Assembly (NCBI GenBank): GCA_033763355.1
Contig: JANRKT010000233.1
Location: 1 to 42,832 of the forward strand
Source: JANRKT01 sp033763355
GTDB taxonomy: Bacteria; Bacteroidota; Bacteroidia; Chitinophagales; Chitinophagaceae
Direction of reading: 5' to 3'
DNA length: 42,832 bases
Under the pieces are notes generated by a model. It saw only the letters and a list, made by a program, of their open reading frames with translations. It did no database searches and was not told where the DNA came from. Position 1 is the first letter of the stretch, and each line of letters opens with the position of its first letter. A program made the translations under genes and the position numbers. Below, piece after piece: positions 42,801-42,832 of the stretch.

Positions 42801-42832
42801 TTGCAGTGATCTTGTGGTATCAGCATAAATAT
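39807..42832 (-). CDS. GDPD/PI-PLC-like, YncE-like beta-propeller and phosphoesterase fusion protein (cut by the right edge)
   Basis: The frame is open from the right edge (42832) to the stop at 39807; a TTG at 42668 is internal, not a start. Three parts are seen. At about 42260-42832, the C-terminal half of a GDPD/PI-PLC-like barrel (LLIDIKSKAG, VISGNRPDE, FFDGRMD, PVRFWASPDNPGAWKQL, GADYINTDNV). At about 41080-42250, beta-propeller repeats (RYVYVSNGSSDEITVIS, NSRLFVSNGLDNAVAVISPG). At about 39990-40980, a phosphoesterase/alkaline-phosphatase-like domain starting KHVIYIIKENKTYDQVFGDF, with NDHSAGTSPGYPTPNAMVADN and ITQDDSQSGWDH. The propeller plus phosphoesterase pair is a known arrangement; the added GDPD-like part is less usual. 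Probably exported, but the N-terminus is outside the window. Confidence 0.85.
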   Translation of the reverse strand, partial: IYADTTRSLQLLIDIKSKAGPALDTLVSLLKKYPAVINSRSIKIVISGNRPDERLYSSYPPFIFFDGRMDLNYSAEVLPKLALISDNFRKYSSWNGEGEIPDKDRRKLAELVSKAHSMKKPVRFWASPDNPGAWKQLMELGADYINTDNVQELSLFLKDPRFYINKAKLDKIMLHDDSVTVMPYNRIVRSAGTVIRFGNPDLENHSLDAAALPGGNKAVVEDRYGIFILDIISKEIIQRWTYTDSTSYKKYLSTYSGVCVFNAGNKTWVAWGAAERDTEHSAVLFAEWDGKLKNISAISFAEKFPAANAIPNEITANTEAGELYLYIVLNGNDELVKMRWRDKRIVWETQTGMAPYGVAIANNKIYVTNWAGTRATDSTKERAGIPWGLVYTDPRTGATASGTVSVFNPANGKLLKEINAGLHPNVIKAGKDGRYVYVSNGSSDEITVISTRKDAVTENIKVGLLKGLKSYTGSSPNGLALNEDNSRLFVSNGLDNAVAVISPGKNASSAGTGKSYVRGYIPTEAYPAGLLFIKNKLVVANLESAGANIVSETKKARSIHHQYGSVSIIPLPGKQLLDQYTRRVYEMNMTGRIDELQLPPRQGTKPAPVPARLGEPSVFKHVIYIIKENKTYDQVFGDFKEGRGDSSLCVFGERITPNTHALAKQFGWMDNYYASGKSSAEGHQWTDAAMVSDYVEKNVRAWFRSYPHRQEDALVYNKSGFIWNQALDHGKTVRIFGEACKTIYDEKLTWSDLYKSYKAGAAPAWHNTSTISRVLPVMSPDFPDCDNMVFSDQQRADIFIKEWKNYEAGGNMPNLMILSLPNDHSAGTSPGYPTPNAMVADNDLAVGRIVEAVSNSKYWDSTVIFITQDDSQSGWDHISAYRTIGLVISPYSSGKLVTTNYNQTSMVRTIEQILGIPPMNVIDATAKPMFDCFAATKKSYRYKAIPANVPLDEMNKSLSELKGKAKKYALQSMDEVFNEVDGGEDDKMNRIIWFYTKGEEPYPVIRK

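Noticed and set aside
42668..42832. TTG at 42668 as the start of the phosphoesterase gene
   Set aside because: The frame continues to the window edge without a stop and encodes recognisable GDPD-like sequence, so the gene is partial.

Overview
The window reads as a chromosomal stretch from a member of the Bacteroidota, most likely close to the Chitinophagaceae. The reasons are: the gene order of the division and cell-wall (dcw) cluster; a short FtsL-like protein and a PASTA-tailed FtsI; an atpD-atpC pair separated from the rest of the ATP synthase genes, with a short AtpC; several promoters of the TAnnTTTG (-7) type; and dispersed short GC-rich palindromes of the kind common in this phylum. 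No species can be named from the sequence alone. No rRNA, tRNA, CRISPR array, transposase or phage gene was seen.

Layout. Positions 1-13,724 (minus strand) hold an almost complete dcw cluster in the order mraZ, rsmH, ftsL-like, ftsI, murE, mraY, murD, ftsW, murG, murC, ftsQ, ftsA, with ftsA cut by the left edge. It starts from a promoter region containing three 10-bp-spaced MraZ-box-like repeats. MurE carries the DNPR motif, so the peptidoglycan should contain meso-diaminopimelate. Positions 13,900-18,800 hold a DUF3052 gene, a divergent queA-like gene, a histidine kinase without an adjacent response regulator, a YqgE/AlgH protein and an MFS transporter. Positions 18,840-20,865 are atpD-atpC with promoter and terminator. 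Positions 21,250-24,550 hold a PAP2 phosphatase, an exported VOC protein with an APC permease, an IsdG-like haem monooxygenase and a 42-residue membrane protein.

Positions 24,592-29,939 form a glycerol operon: glpK, glpD, an aquaglyceroporin, and an unexpected Nramp-related transporter. A beta-barrel-like hypothetical gene lies upstream. Positions 30,941-37,241 encode a tripartite RND efflux system (TolC-like channel, adaptor, permease) headed by a TetR regulator. A 13-bp palindrome occurs in front of both tetR and tolC and is very probably the TetR operator. After a 570-bp mosaic of dispersed repeats comes dnaX, and then, on the minus strand and running off the right edge, a protein joining a GDPD/PI-PLC-like domain, a YncE-like beta-propeller and a phosphoesterase domain.

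The strongest non-routine signals are the inferred TetR operator pair, the diverged second copy of the murG 3' end beside a GC-rich palindrome, repeat sequence absorbed in frame into ftsW and dnaX, the three-part phosphoesterase, and a PAP2 gene whose apparent signal peptide lacks a normal start codon. I found no clearly new defence or mobile system.
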